The notes: generated by a model not told the origin, from the letters alone. 64,000 nucleotides of DNA from Myoxocephalus aenaeus (GCA_038501785.1 JBAMJR010000187.1:440501-504500); one strand, 5' to 3'. Shown: positions 14,701 to 47,600, counted from the first letter of the stretch. Made by a program: numbers and translations.

Positions 14701-16063
14701 AGTCCCTCTGCTTCTTACATCCTTTTTTCCCCTCCCATCTATAAAATGAGCCCAAACAGTGAGTGGGGGTGATATTTTTCAACAGAAATAATTAACTGTT
14801 TTGTCGGATGATGGACACCAGCAGTGATTTTTCTAGGGTTTTGGAGTGTTCAGCTGATGGCAAAGCAACTATGTATAGAATCCATCGAAGGGATGTTGAT
14901 GTCTCAGGAGGAGGATTTAACGTTGTGATGTACGAAAATGATAATTAATAGGCCACCATTAATACATGGCAATTATAGTCAGAGCTTGACATATCCTATT
15001 TGTTTCAAATTATTTTTTCAGCCACTTACTCTTTATTTTCATCACTTCACTTTCATCACAGATTGTTGGAGGACAGACAAAGGACCTTTTGAGTGATGCA
15101 GCTCTGTATCCTAGAACAGTGCCGAGACACTCTGATACACTTCCTCTTTCTCGTGTGTGTGCCCTCCATTAGCTGAAAAGACAATATGTTTGCAGTCCGA
15201 ATACTGCTGATCCATGCTTATGACTCTGTTACTGAATTATCATTGTTAGCATCAGCCATCTGTTATTGTGAAAGAAGATAGCACGGACAAGAAGGAACAC
15301 ACAAACACACAAAACAAACGCTTATGTTCACCCAATAACAATACAATGTGGTAACATATACACAACTCCATCACACACACACACAAAGTCACAGCTGGAA
15401 AGAGAAAGACAAAATAATCCATCAGTTTTTATTATGTGAAAACCTCAAATTTACATTCATTTTAGTGCTAGTTTATTTATTAATTGGGTCAAAAGTTGTT
15501 TTGCATTGTTATCTTTTTATTTATTTAATTCAGCATTAGGTTTAAAATAATACTGGGACATTTTAAGAAACTTGCTGTTCTTGCCAAGAGTTAGATGAGA
15601 TTGTTGCTATTCTTAAATCTGAATGGTAAATATGATATTTCTTCCCAGCAGATAAACATGCTACACCCAAAATCCGCCCAACATAAACTCTAAAGCTCTC
15701 AGTTACACTTGATGATAACAATTCACAATTTTATTAATAAATAAAATAAGAAGAACAAAATAATAGTAATTTGATAATTAATCAACTTTGTTGTTTTGAC
15801 TATTATATGCTAATTATCAAAGTTATTACTTTGATAATTACACTATTACTAATCCTATAATTTTATTTTTTACAGTTTATTGTTAATGATTACCATATGA
15901 TTACCATATGACAAGGTCACTAGTTAACCCCTTATGTCGTCTTTGTTTAATCTGGACAAATATAGAAGTATAAAAAACGACGGACGAGTGTTATGCACAT
16001 GCTAGATTTGCTTTGAGGCCCACTGTAAGATTTCTGATTAGCTGTTTTTAACAACATATTGGA

Positions 16064-16330
16064 ATAGTTGGTTTACCGCCTCACAGCAGGAGGTAAACTG
16101 TGCTTGATTCTGGGCTCATCCTGTTTGGAGTTTGGTTGGTCCTGTTGGTGTTTCAGTTTCCTTTACATTACAAAGACATGCATGTCAGGGGGATCGGAGA
16201 CGGCTCAAATAGTCTTCTATTGTGCCTGTACACCTGTGATGGACTGCCAATCTGATGAAGCATTTTCACTACTTTATGCAAGATGTACCAATGCATGCTG
16301 GCATCAACTCCAGCTACCCATGACATTGAG
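16064..16330 (+). repeat. Degraded SINE-like teleost repeat
   Basis: Landmarks in order are ACCGCCTCACAGCAGGAGG, TTCTGGGCTCATCCTGTTTG, GGAGTTTGG, CAAAGACATGCATGTCAGG, GGAGACGGCTCAAAT, ACACCTGTGATGGACTG and GGCATCAACTCCAGCTACCC. They correspond to a very abundant fish repeat whose consensus I remember as containing ACATGCATGTTAGGTT and GATGGACTGGC. The head resembles a tRNA-derived SINE but A and B boxes are not intact. The copy is old and diverged. Confidence 0.65.
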
Positions 16331-17644
16331 TAGAAATATGCAAATAAGCAAATTACATTATTGGATCCACCTTATTTTATCATGCTAGTTTGCACAGCCA
16401 ACGTGTCAATATAATTTGTGTTGGGTTGTTATTATGAGACGTGTTGTATCATGTGAATGTTTTCTATCAGTGATTAGTTAGATTGCTTTATTTGAATAGT
16501 GTTAGCAGCCTACTTTCACATGATTAATGGCGTTTTGTGCTCATTATAATCTCTTCAATTCTGTTGATAAGTTCATTGTTTTCCCTTTAGAAGAGAAGTT
16601 TTTACTCATAGACGACACGCTGAGTTATTCTATTGGAGTCATATATGTGGACATGACTTTGAATTATTCAATCAGAGTAATTTGTTCCCCGCCCGGTATA
16701 TAAGCATGTGCTTTCATAGGGCCTGCATCCTGCTGTTTGTCTTTCACCTCACATGCTTTCATTAGTTTAAGATGGTGTACACACATCCATCAAATTCATT
16801 TAAAATGTTTATAAAATACACAGCATACTGTACTTGCTGCCTCTGCGGTGCCGAATTGACACATTTTATCTTTAATCCTTGTCAAATAAATGTCCACCCT
16901 GTTAAATATTTAATTTGTACAGATTCCTAATGAATACGCAGGGAAAAAAGGTTTTTGATTTTCATTAGCATAATTGACATCTTTGAATGACAGGTGAAAT
17001 GTGATGTAGCAAGGTCAAAATGACACCAAATTACTTTGTATTTTTGAATGTTGATTCATAAATATGAAAGCACCTTTGTTCTTTGTTCTGCACAAACTCA
17101 GACTAGCGCAGGAAATGTTGGCCTTTCCAGTGAAGCATGGCTGCAGCTTTCCTGTCATTTACGTCTCATCAGTGCTGTTCCTGGTGAGGGATGATACTTG
17201 CTATTCAGATGGTAGCTTTGTCTCCTCAAATTAATCAGCCTCTGCTGTTTTCTTGTGCAGAGGAGAATCACCAGGGAGATCTTGAAATTGGTGGAGTAAT
17301 GTACGATACAATAACAAAGGCAGGCTGTAAAACACAACCTGGAAACATTCGTTAAAGAGGATTTCAGATGTGGGCTTTTGTGATCAGGGGGATGTGAAGT
17401 GGCATACATAATGGAAAAAATCCAGCAAATGTGGGGCTGATTATAGAGCACCGTCGTACTAGAATCTCTGTGGCATGAGAAAGAAAGACAGTGGTCTGAG
17501 AGTCATCAGAGGAAATGGCGGAGACTATGATTACAGCTCCTGTTTATTCATCATTGTGGACTTCATGTAAAGATTGTGGAAGGATGAGTAAAAATGTGTT
17601 CCTAAGAGTGAAGATTGGCTTCCTGCTTTATTAGACAGTTTCAC

Positions 17645-17646
<2 letters not shown>

Positions 17647-17704
<58 letters not shown>

Positions 17705-17711
17705 CGCGCAC
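17647..17711. repeat. (TG)n(CG)n compound alternating purine-pyrimidine tract
   Basis: About 25 TG dinucleotides run straight into seven CG dinucleotides. Both units are Z-DNA-compatible. No coding overlap. Confidence 0.95.
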
Positions 17712-17887
17712 ATTCATGTGGTTGTTTCAGCTTTGTTTTATTGTGTGTGAGACTCCAGTCTGTACTGTTATGCTTTCAATTAAACAAAACCATGGCAATA
17801 CATAATTAGTATTTAATTACAATGTACTTGGAATCATTCATTTTGACATCAGAGTTTTGTAAAATAATTACCCAAAATGAATATATC

Positions 17888-18052
17888 TAGTGCTGCAACT
17901 CTAGGTTATTGTTGATTATAATGTTATAAAAATGTATATTATGTTATTATACAATTAGTTGATTGACCATTTACTCAATACAATGCCAGAAAAAAGGGAT
18001 AATGATAATTTTTTCTGTCGATTTGATTAGTAAACAAATCATTTCAGCACTA
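17888..18052. repeat. Short non-autonomous DNA transposon (MITE) with TAGTGCTG termini
   Basis: A 165-bp element starts TAGTGCTGCAAC and ends ATTTCAGCACTA, so eight terminal bases are inverted repeats. Inside are TTAGTTGATTGACC and ATGCCAGAAAA-type motifs typical of an abundant fish element whose full consensus is roughly 400 bp and ends GTTGCAGCACTA. I remember it as hAT-like. This looks like an internally deleted derivative. No clear target-site duplication flanks it. It ends about 240 bp before the first coding exon of baz2b. Confidence 0.65.
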
Positions 18053-18294
18053 ATACCATCACAATACAATAAACAATACCATTGCATTATCAGCCAATGT
18101 AATTTGTAGTAATAGTGGACAGTTACACACATTGAGACGTCAGCGGTTGAAATCCAGTTTTGTTTTGACGGTAATTCAGATGTGTGTCAGAGAGAAGCTA
18201 AGTCTCGGGGGGTGTGGCATGAGGTATTTTTTTCTCCTCCCCATCTTTTCTTTTCTTGCATCTCTATGTATTGACTGGATTGTGTTTGACAGAT

Positions 18295-38982
<20,688 letters not shown>

Positions 38983-39084
38983 CAATTTGCAGTGTGGACT
39001 TTCAATGCTACTCTCTACATAGCATACTTCATCTTCGGTGTTGGAGGCCTTTTCATCACCTGAGACACTAAATCAATAAATAAG

Positions 39085-39168
39085 TTATAATACCACTGAC
39101 GTGCAATGTGATGAGACAAATTCTCCTTATAATACCACTGACGTGCAATGTGATGAGACAAATTCTCC
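39085..39168 (+). repeat. Perfect 2 x 42-bp tandem duplication in the baz2b 3'UTR
   Basis: The unit from 39085 to 39126 (starts TTATAATACCACTGACG, ends CAAATTCTCC) is repeated without a mismatch at 39127-39168. Identity of the two copies implies a recent event or an assembly artefact. Confidence 0.97.
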
Positions 39169-40134
39169 TGCTGAGAAAACACACTTCATGGATTAATATC
39201 TTAAAGTGCAATACTGTTTTCTTTATCAGAATGCACTGACTCTTGGGCTCAATACTGTATTTGGGTCTTTCTACTTTGGGGATTTCCTCAGTAGATTGGC
39301 CTTTTGCTTCATTTTTTTTGTCATCAGTACTTTAGTTCAGTGTATATGTGTATTTATTTTCTCAAATATTTATGTTACAGTCTGTCTTTTCTAAAAGCAA
39401 AAAAGCAGGACATGGCACACAGCTTTAAAAATAAATAAATATAGAAATTGTTTAACTATTGAACTAGCCAATCAAAAAAAAAATGTTTACAGCTCTTTGA
39501 CTATAGGGTGCCAGCAGTACTACTGTTAATCTGCGAGTTAATTGTGTAAAATAACAGGAGGTATTACTCTTTCAAGTCGTATTTCTAACATGTATAGAGT
39601 GTACATACCGTACAGTCTTGTTAAAATATTGTTGATGCATAAGGATGATTGTAGCACTTCATATGTCTTATACTGTGCTCTGCCTGTGCTGAATATCCAC
39701 TCAAACACTGGCCTCCTCAGTATTGTAGTGCCTGACCTCTGACCTCTAAACAGTATGTGGAGGAGTGTGCTTTTTTCTATTTTCTCTGTGTACCGTTTGT
39801 GTGTTCTGCACAATATACTGTCGGAAACCCTTACACAAAATATAATATTCTTTCGAGCTTCTCCTCTGAAAACAATTGATGTGGTGCATATAGTGTGTTT
39901 CATCTCCAAGCGTTTCCTTCAGCCGGTCTTGTCAGACATCCCGCGGACAGCCGTAAAACCTGCAGTGGGCTTTAATCCAGCTGTGAGTCAGACAGTCACG
40001 GTCCAGCGGAGGCGTCTCAAGACAGCTGAAGTCAGAAGACTTGAAGTAACTGTATTTTATTATGAATATTGTGAAATGAGTAGAGACTTTTGTGGGAATA
40101 TTATTTTTGAATAGTGAGTGTGTGGCACAGATAA

Positions 40135-40140
40135 AATAAA
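40135..40140 (+). terminator. baz2b: Probable poly(A) signal of baz2b
   Basis: A canonical AATAAA in ATAAAATAAACC is followed within 30 bases by a T-rich stretch (CTGTTTTTC). It is the last strong signal before the interspersed repeat at 40284 and the wdsub1 promoter. Earlier AATAAA copies could be used alternatively. Confidence 0.6.
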
Positions 40141-40283
40141 CCTGTTTTTCAAATTGTCTTCCCTATTGATTCAGAGTAAGTCAAATTGTAATAATCTTGC
40201 AATTTTGTAATCATAGATTTCATTTGAAACATTTTTATTTGGTTGAAATGGATAATGCATTGTTTTATTGGTCAATAGTGGAA

Positions 40284-40612
40284 TGTCACAAGGTACATTT
40301 TCTCAAGTAATGTACTTTGGGGTTTGTGTAGTTTAGTATTTCCAAATGTTGATGCTTTACACTTCTATTCCACTTTAGGAGAAAACATACTTAACTCCAC
40401 AGGTATTCTTTCAAATGTAACTTGACACACAAAACATTAAATATGCAACAATGTTATAGATACAACTACCCAGCACAATGTCAAATTAGCTCCAGCTACA
40501 ATAAGAAATTATGCTGATCAAATATTATAAATATAACACAGAAAAGAAGCATTTTGGACTACGAGTACTATTGAATTTAGCTGATAATACTTGTTACATT
40601 TTTTTTCGAACT
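40284..40612 (+). repeat. Dispersed teleost repeat copy ('TCAAGTA...GTACTTT' type) between baz2b and wdsub1
   Basis: Landmarks in order are TGTCACAAGGTACATTTTCTC, TTAGTATTTCCA, TACACTTCTATTCCACTTTAG, ATATGCAACAATGTTATAGAT, ACTACCCAGCACAATG, AATTAGCTCCAGCTACAA, TTTTGGACTACGAGTACTA and GCTGATAATACTTGTTACATTTT. I recognise this order from a very abundant percomorph interspersed repeat. The class is uncertain to me. It fills most of the gap between the baz2b poly(A) site and the wdsub1 promoter. Confidence 0.75.
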
Positions 40613-40617
40613 TGTAT

Positions 40618-40620
<3 letters not shown>

Positions 40621-40666
<46 letters not shown>

Positions 40667-40691
40667 CACACACACACGTGTGTATATATTA
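40621..40691. repeat. Palindromic compound microsatellite (GT)n(AT)n(AC)n
   Basis: TGTGTGTGTG, then about 15 AT units, then CATATACACACACACAC and GTGTGTATATAT. The (GT)...(AC) arms are complementary, so the tract can fold as a cruciform. It lies about 300 bp upstream of the wdsub1 start codon. Confidence 0.95.
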
Positions 40692-40747
40692 TAGCATTGC
40701 AATTACAGAAAGAAAATAGACTACGAAAATTGTGCAACTCTATAAGC

Positions 40748-40999
40748 GTCACGTGACTGATAACGGCTGTGCGCGATAAACGAACTTTACAGCTGGAAGT
40801 ATTTAATGAGAACCCGTGGGCACACGGGAGCAACTGTTCGTGCTGAGGTTTGTATCTTTACTGTATTTTAACAAAACGTTTGACAGACAGACTGCTGTCA
40901 CCAACAACTCTCCTCTCGTCTCACAGGTAGATAATTGGTCATTTTGCGCCACCTTGTGAGTGAACGTCTCCCTCTGCAGAGCCGCACATCTGTACCAAG
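40748..40999 (+). promoter_or_regulatory. wdsub1: Predicted wdsub1 promoter and 5'UTR with palindromic E-box
   Basis: GTCACGTGAC at 40748-40757 is a perfect 10-bp palindrome centred on CACGTG, the preferred site for USF and MiT/TFE-type bHLH factors (known binding preference). CpG density rises sharply from about 40750 and stays high through exon 1 to about 41400, unlike flanking DNA, as expected for a CpG-island promoter. No TATA box is placed convincingly. The transcription start itself cannot be read from sequence. Confidence 0.5.
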
Positions 41000-43900
41000 A
41001 TGGTGTCAATACTGTGCGCCCTCCGGCACCACGCAGACGAAGTCAGCGGCTGTGCGTTCTCTCCGTCGCTCCTCGCGACCTGTTCCGGCGATAAAACCCT
41101 CCGTGTTTATAACACGGCTGACTTCTCGGAGCTTCCCTTCTCTCCTCTGTCGGGCCACGGCTACGGGGTTCACTGCTGCTGCTTCAGCTCGTGCGGCCGC
41201 TACCTGCTCAGCTGCTCCACAGACGGATCCACCATCGCGTGGGCCACGCAGACGGGTGAGGTGGCCGCGGTGCTGCTGCACCCGGCCCGCAGTCCGCTCC
41301 GAGCATGCGCAGTAGCACCGGACTCCTCCCTGCTGCTGGCAGGGGCCTGCGATGGCACCGTGGCCCTCTGGGACTTCCCCTCCAAGACGTTACGCAGGTA
41401 CAGCGTGACCCAGTGGCAATCATGTCAACAGTTAAAGCTGCAACCACGGGCCAGTTCTCTGCCTAGTCAGGGCCTCAAAGTGACCCCCTCCTTTGCCAAG
41501 TATTTATCTATAGATAGGCCTTTCCATGATTACTGCTCGCAATTGTTAGATATTATTTAATCACGGTTTAAAACTCTGCGAATCTGTGTGTGGGTTATTT
41601 TCTCGATTTAATCTTTTAGTGCACAAAGTAACATATGTTTCAAGTGATTATTTAATAGAGCCACGTCCACTTCAAACCAGGGAGAGAAGCACAGATGAAA
41701 CACAGGAATAAATGATAAAAACATGTTTGGCAGAACATATTGTATTCATTTGGAAACCCTATTGTTCACAACATAGACTGAATGGTTCATAAAATAATTC
41801 ATGTTTTCTTGGCTGTAAAACATCTGTAACTCCATTTGTCTTTCTCCGCCCTGGTTTGGTTAATCCTACGTCAGGCCTAGTTTGTAATTAACAGAACTAA
41901 TATTAAAGATCAGAGTTGAATCACTCGCTGCTACATTAAGGCGGCTTTAACAAAAGACACATAATGAACTCCACCAGCTGGACAACGTATTGTCAAGATT
42001 AAACAATTGAGATGAAATATGTTAATAAAACTCATCATCTGAGGATTTCAGCTTTTACAAGCACCCTCAAGGTTCTCACGGGTGCTTTAAATTGATCTTG
42101 CTAAACTCAGTCCAGCTCTCTATAACTTCATCCAAATGTTAAGCCAAAGTTCAAGCCGGGATCATGAACTCCTGCTCCTTGTTTATTTTACACCCTTCAA
42201 AGTAAACCTTGTTCATAACTCGTCTAACCCAATGTGCATATCTAACATGTCTATTACAGGTGCAGTGCGGTGAGCGAGGCCAGTGTTGTGGCCTGCTGCT
42301 TCTCTCCCTGCAGCCAGATGTTTGTGACCGGCTGCACCCTCGGAGACCTCAAGCTGTGGGATGCGAACATCAACCTCCTGCATGCTGAGAAGGACGCCCA
42401 TGACCTGGGGGTCACCTGCTGCAGCTTCGCGCCGCAGTTTAAAGTCGGTGAGTTTTTAGTGTTTAAAGGGTCAGTTCACCCAAATCAACAGCACATTTTT
42501 TATTTATGTTCACTTATCAATAGTGGTGTCTAGACATGCAGGTAGGTGGTTTGCTTGTTGATCCTTTGAAAGGTTTATTATTATTATTTATTAAGACATT
42601 TATCAAGCAAAATGCCAAACCTGCTCTTTTCTTTCATGTGTTTCATGTTCACTGATGCTTTTTCCTGCTGTTAACCATCATAAACAGATTATCTTTGGGT
42701 TTTGGACAAAACAAGCAGATTGAAGACATCAGACATTTCATTGATCAGATGCTATTGACTAATCATAAAAATAGTGTGTAGATTTAAAGATTATGTGAAC
42801 AGAACACTATCTTGGTCACTGTGGACAGGTTTCATCTGCACTATTTCTTCAATAGATGGTAGTTCTACTTATTCAACTGTTATTCACAGTATTTGGGCTT
42901 TTGGGTGAACTAGTCATTCAGTTTGTAACAGAATTGTTTTGGGCTTTTCTAGTTCATCTTACACAACATGAATTAATTCACAGATACAACTGAAATCCTT
43001 CACACTTAGCAGTAACTTAAAATGAAGCTGTTGCATTGTATCCCTGAATCAAAAATGTACATTTGCCACCTTCGGTAAATAATAATGGAAATCTCCCTTT
43101 AATCCAAACACTACATTTATGCTAGACACAGTGTAAAAGATGCTCGCTGTGTGCTGTAACACTTCACAAACCGTCCGTCAGAAGATCTTTGCCTTCTTTT
43201 GTTATTGTAGTCAGTCGAGCGTGAACACGGCTGTGTTTTGTTCTGCAGATGGCTGCTGTGTGGAGTTTCGACTGGCCTCCTGTGGACAGGACAGCCAGCT
43301 GAAAATCCGGATTGTTTCCCAGCGTGAAGGGGCAGGTAGGCCGACCCCTCTGCATGCCTCCTCAACTGAACGCCTCTTTCTCTCTCCCACGTGAGATGGA
43401 GCGAGAGAGCTGAGACTGAGAGAACCTGCCGACTGCTTTAACCTTGAAATTGCTCTGCAGAATAGAGGAATTTTATTAGTGTGTGGAATAAATCAGCAGC
43501 AGCCCGACTCATTAATAATGGATCACTTTAAGACATTCTGCTGAAATACAGCATCTGCAGAGGACAGTGTGCGAGTGTGTGGAGACGAGTGGGAGAGGAT
43601 ACAGGTGCACACCGTATATCCACTGTGACATTCATTTCTTGTACCGCCTACAGCAGGACACGGACATCTCCTGTTTGTCCATAGGTTGTGTAACCGGACT
43701 GTATCTTCGTTTAGTATCTGATCATGCAATGTTGTTAGTTCCTAAGTAGTGTTGCCGTGGTAACGAGCGTTTCTAGGGAGGATGAGATGTGTCCCACATG
43801 ATGACCCACTGGGGTCCACGGGGATTTTTCATCTCTGCGCAGCTTGTAGAAAGACACAGAACAATGTCTGTCCTCGTTTTTTTGTAGCTTTCAACGAGGC

Positions 43901-44612
43901 CGCCTTTCTGAGATGTGCATTTATCTTGTCGTTTAAAGAGGAGTGCATGCTTCAGCCCCTCTTCCTCTGGTTTAACAGAAGAAAAAAAAGACTCAAGCGT
44001 AGATCATGCAGGGAAGCAAGGGGAACATTTTGAACCTGGGAGTTCTGTCTGTATGGAGCATTTTTCTTGTTCGGGCTTACTTTGTGTTTGCAGATATTTT
44101 TATTCTTCCATATGAAAATGTAATGGTCTTATTCGGGCAAATTTGTTGCCTTTTCCTTTCACCCAGCAGCACACCTCTCGATAACACATCTTATTTAATT
44201 CATGTGTGCGGTTAGATGTTTGTCAGGTTTGATTATACGTTTTATTTTTTTTCCCTAACTGAGAGGTAAGGGTACTTCACATCATGAATATTCATGCGAA
44301 TAACAAATTAAGCTCCCACAGAGCCTGAAAACAGCCTTTTTACTCTAATGGAAAAGAGGGAGGTTTAATTTAATACATGTGTTTACAGGCGAACAATTTA
44401 GATGCTGCTACAGATAACTGCCAAAATCAACTCGATTTTGGCACATAGAATTATTGCACAATGAATTATTACTCTGTTCAAAGTGTCTTTGTATCTTAAG
44501 CTGTGCATGTCTCAGGTTTATTGCCAAAAAGAAAATCTTCTGTTCCCAAGCAGCTGTCAGCAGGTGGCACAGCTTTAAACCAACAAGAGGGAAGAGAGGT
44601 TTTGACAAAAAA

Positions 44613-44675
<63 letters not shown>

Positions 44676-47600
44676 CTTTTTGAAGAATCATTTCAAACTA
44701 AAGACCAGGGGTCAGTGGTAATGGTTAAGTTGAGGCAGGTAGGGGTTAAGGAAAGTCTCCAGGAAATGAATAGACAATGTAATTAATGTAAGTAAACATG
44801 TGTTTGTTGTTTACCCCTCAGCCTGTGTCATGACGTTGCTGCACACTCTCACCAGCCAGTCGGCTCCAGTTCTGTCTTGTGCCTTCTCGTCTGATGGAGA
44901 GCTGCTCGTTTCGGGGTAACGCACACGTCACCACACACACACACACACAACTCCTCGTCACACGTGTGAGCAGCTCTAATAAACACCTCCTGTGTTGCCA
45001 ACTGAATATTGACTAATTTATTATTGGCTGTGAAATCATTTGCTCATTTGGGACGAATTAGGTTTAAATTAATCTCACCTCCCATGTTTTTAAATGCTCC
45101 TTTTTGTCTGTGCTGTAAACAGCAGATGCCACTGCTGAGCACTGATCCAGCTGTTTCTTCAGCAGGCCACAGGAGCAGTGTATTTAGTTGTGTTTAAACT
45201 TCTGTTTGCATCCCTCGGCTGTTTCTGGGTTTAATTCAAACATTCTGAAAGTTAATCTGTGTTTGTAGCTGTTAAACATTTTAATCATCTGTGTATTTTT
45301 GTTTTAATCCATTTTTTTTGTTAATTCTGTAATGCAAATGCGTGGATATGGATTATGCAAATAACTTTACCCAAGTTATTCAACAGTTCGGTGGATAAAA
45401 GTGTTGCAGTATATGATGCAGTAAGTAAAGCACAAAAACAACTAAGAAGGCAGGTTTTTTTGTTTGGCTTTGCTGCTTCAGTTAACTACTTTTCTAAATA
45501 TTTTATCCTAACTACTGTAAACACAGAGATCCCAAACGTTCCTGTTCTGTCCCTGTTTGTTTGTTCTTTGTTTACAGAACCTGGGAACCCTGCTCCACAC
45601 TTTGAAGCAGCATGACAGGTAAATTACCTGACTTCCCGCAGCTATGCAATCTCTGCTCCTATCGGACAAACAGCAAAAGTTTCAGATCAAAACGTGTGAT
45701 TTTTGCCTGACTAGTTTATCCCAGAAGCACTGGGTGCAGGGATGCAATAGAATATACTGTAGCGCTGCTTTCCAGACAGTTATTGAGGTGGCACCGCAGG
45801 TGGACACCAGCAGAGCCCTTTGAAGTGCTTGAAAGGATTTAAGATGCACTACGATCTAAGACTGGATTTTAATTTATATTTTATTAAGGGTGGATTGAAG
45901 CTGACTTTTAAAGTCGATCTCTTCCAGTGCCAATTTTAGTCACACACACCCTTCACATTTCTGCTCCTCTTCCTCCTCCCTGCAGGTACGTGACTGCTGT
46001 TGCTCTGTCTCCTACCATGCCGTGGATTGCAACTGGCTCCATGGACCGAACTGTAATCGTGTGGAGAATAGGAGATGAAGTCAGCAGAACTGGTAAATAC
46101 TTAACATTAAATTGTTTAGGTTGGCGCCTTCAAATGCACAATCACTCCACTTTTTTTTAACAGACTGTTAGCAGTGGTTCAAAGTCCAGGACCCATTTGG
46201 AGCAGCAAAGCCTCCCTAAAGAGTGTTTTGGGAGATATCCAGCAGGAGAAGCTCCTATTACATGTGTATTGCTGTCTGGCTGCAGTGTCTAGAGGAGGAA
46301 TTGTCATTGATGTTTATTGGTGCAGCAGGGCAAAGTACCACTGAGCCTCAGAGAGCTGTTGTGAATCCTCTTTAAAAACACACCAAAAAAAGTAGAAAGT
46401 TCCAACCCAAAATGAAAGAAAACATTTGGAATACTAAATGAAAAGGTGCAATCGTTAGACATCTGGAGGCCTTGAAGTTTCATCAGGGCAACTTCCCATC
46501 TGCCATTAGTCAGGTTGATGTTGACAAAGCAAATTCCATCTCAATGAAGATCTGCCTTTTTATGCCTCTACCTCTTTCTCTCTAGCTCCCCTTTCCTTTC
46601 ATCTTTCTTTCTTTCTTTTCACATATTAAAGTTATTCTCTTTTATGTTTTTTTAGCAGCCGCTGAATCAAGTCCGACCGTGTGCCGAGGTAAATACTTGC
46701 TTTCCTCTGTTTTCCCCCTAGAAATCTTCAGTTACTCGCATCACTCTGAGCTAAAAACCCACTGTTTATCATGTTTGTATAGCTTCTGAATGTCTGGTTG
46801 TGTGAACCCATAGAAACCTAAAGGTGCTTTAGTGAAGCTAATGGGGATGCCAAAAAACTGCCTGGCTTTAAAGGATAAGGCTCCCATTATTCAATATGTT
46901 TCTAATGCCAGGAAATCCCATTAAAAGACTAAACCAACACTGTGTTGGTCTGTCTCTTAATACCTTCCCAAGCCCATTTGTTCCTGCTGAATTGTTGTAA
47001 ATGCATCACAGATATGTCTAATTTCAGTAATTAAAAAAAAAAGCATATGGGTACAGTAGGTGTTAGCTAGCACTGTGACTCTGATTGGTGCCGCCGTTCT
47101 CTTTCGCTTCAGGATTTAGAAGAAGAATATGTTGGCTGTCTGACTAAATACTTTCAAAACAAATGACATTCCTATCAGCTACAGCTGTACTCCATGTTTA
47201 GTCCCTTAGAAGCAACTGTTAAAATGCTTAACTAAGATGGCGGTAAACATGATAACTGCTAAACATTAGCATGTTAGCTGCTGATGTGAGCACACAACTC
47301 AAAGCTCTGCTGAGCCGCTAGCTGTAGATTAGACTAGACTAGATTATGAAAGTGTTTTAAACAAGATAAGCATTAAGACACTATGAAAAAGCACTTGAAT
47401 AAGATTTAAAAAATAAAATGGAACAAAACTGAATAAAAAAAATACAGTGCAGTGGAGGATGCAACTATAAACAACCCACAATGTAATGTTAATGCCACAC
47501 ATCAATAGTCCTCCCTCACAGGTGTTTTCCTCTTGTTTAATTAGATCTCTTTTGTACAGTCTTGATTGACTCCTTAACTCTCCTGTATGTTTTGTTGCAC

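Larger units (their letters stand above)
2318..18292 (+). other. baz2b: Large 5'UTR intron of baz2b (inferred)
   Basis: About 16 kb with no convincing coding exon on either strand; the many short open frames lack homology and matched splice sites. It holds a (TATG)n microsatellite, three interspersed-repeat copies (14326, 16064, 17888) and a (TG)n(CG)n tract, listed separately. There are also simple runs: (AAC)n near 12479, a (CT) run near 12541, and adjacent T and A runs at 13750-13781. Some moderately GC-rich, non-repetitive blocks could be conserved non-coding elements, but one genome cannot show that. Confidence 0.5.
38983..40160 (+). other. baz2b: baz2b 3' untranslated region
   Basis: Follows the stop at 38980-38982. 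It is AT-rich with AATAAA-type signals near 39076 and 39430, and a strong last one at 40135-40140 followed by a T-rich stretch. It contains a perfect 42-bp tandem duplication (39085-39168). There are no coding signals on either strand. Confidence 0.7.
41000..46092 (+). other. wdsub1: wdsub1 exons 1-7: seven-bladed WD40 propeller
   Basis: Exon 1 alone encodes three blades and is CpG-rich. Exons 2-7 are short (188, 87, 94, 34, 41 and 107 bp) and carry the remaining blades. Exon 5 (34 bp, GSVDKSVAVYDA with the split codon) and exon 6 (41 bp) are near-microexons, supported by exact phase joining and by alignment to the family sequence LVSGSVDKS...LHTL. Confidence 0.9.

Noticed and set aside
17531..17809. 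Open frames through the (TG)n/(CG)n tract on both strands
   Set aside because: Pure dinucleotide-repeat translation (VCVC.../HTHT...); the same applies to frames at 20452-20733, 36122-36561, 44454-44786 and 59670-59878.
39538..39909. 123-codon minus-strand frame in the baz2b 3'UTR
   Set aside because: No homology that I recognise, no promoter or splice context, and an overlapping plus-strand frame of similar length; chance frame in 3'UTR.
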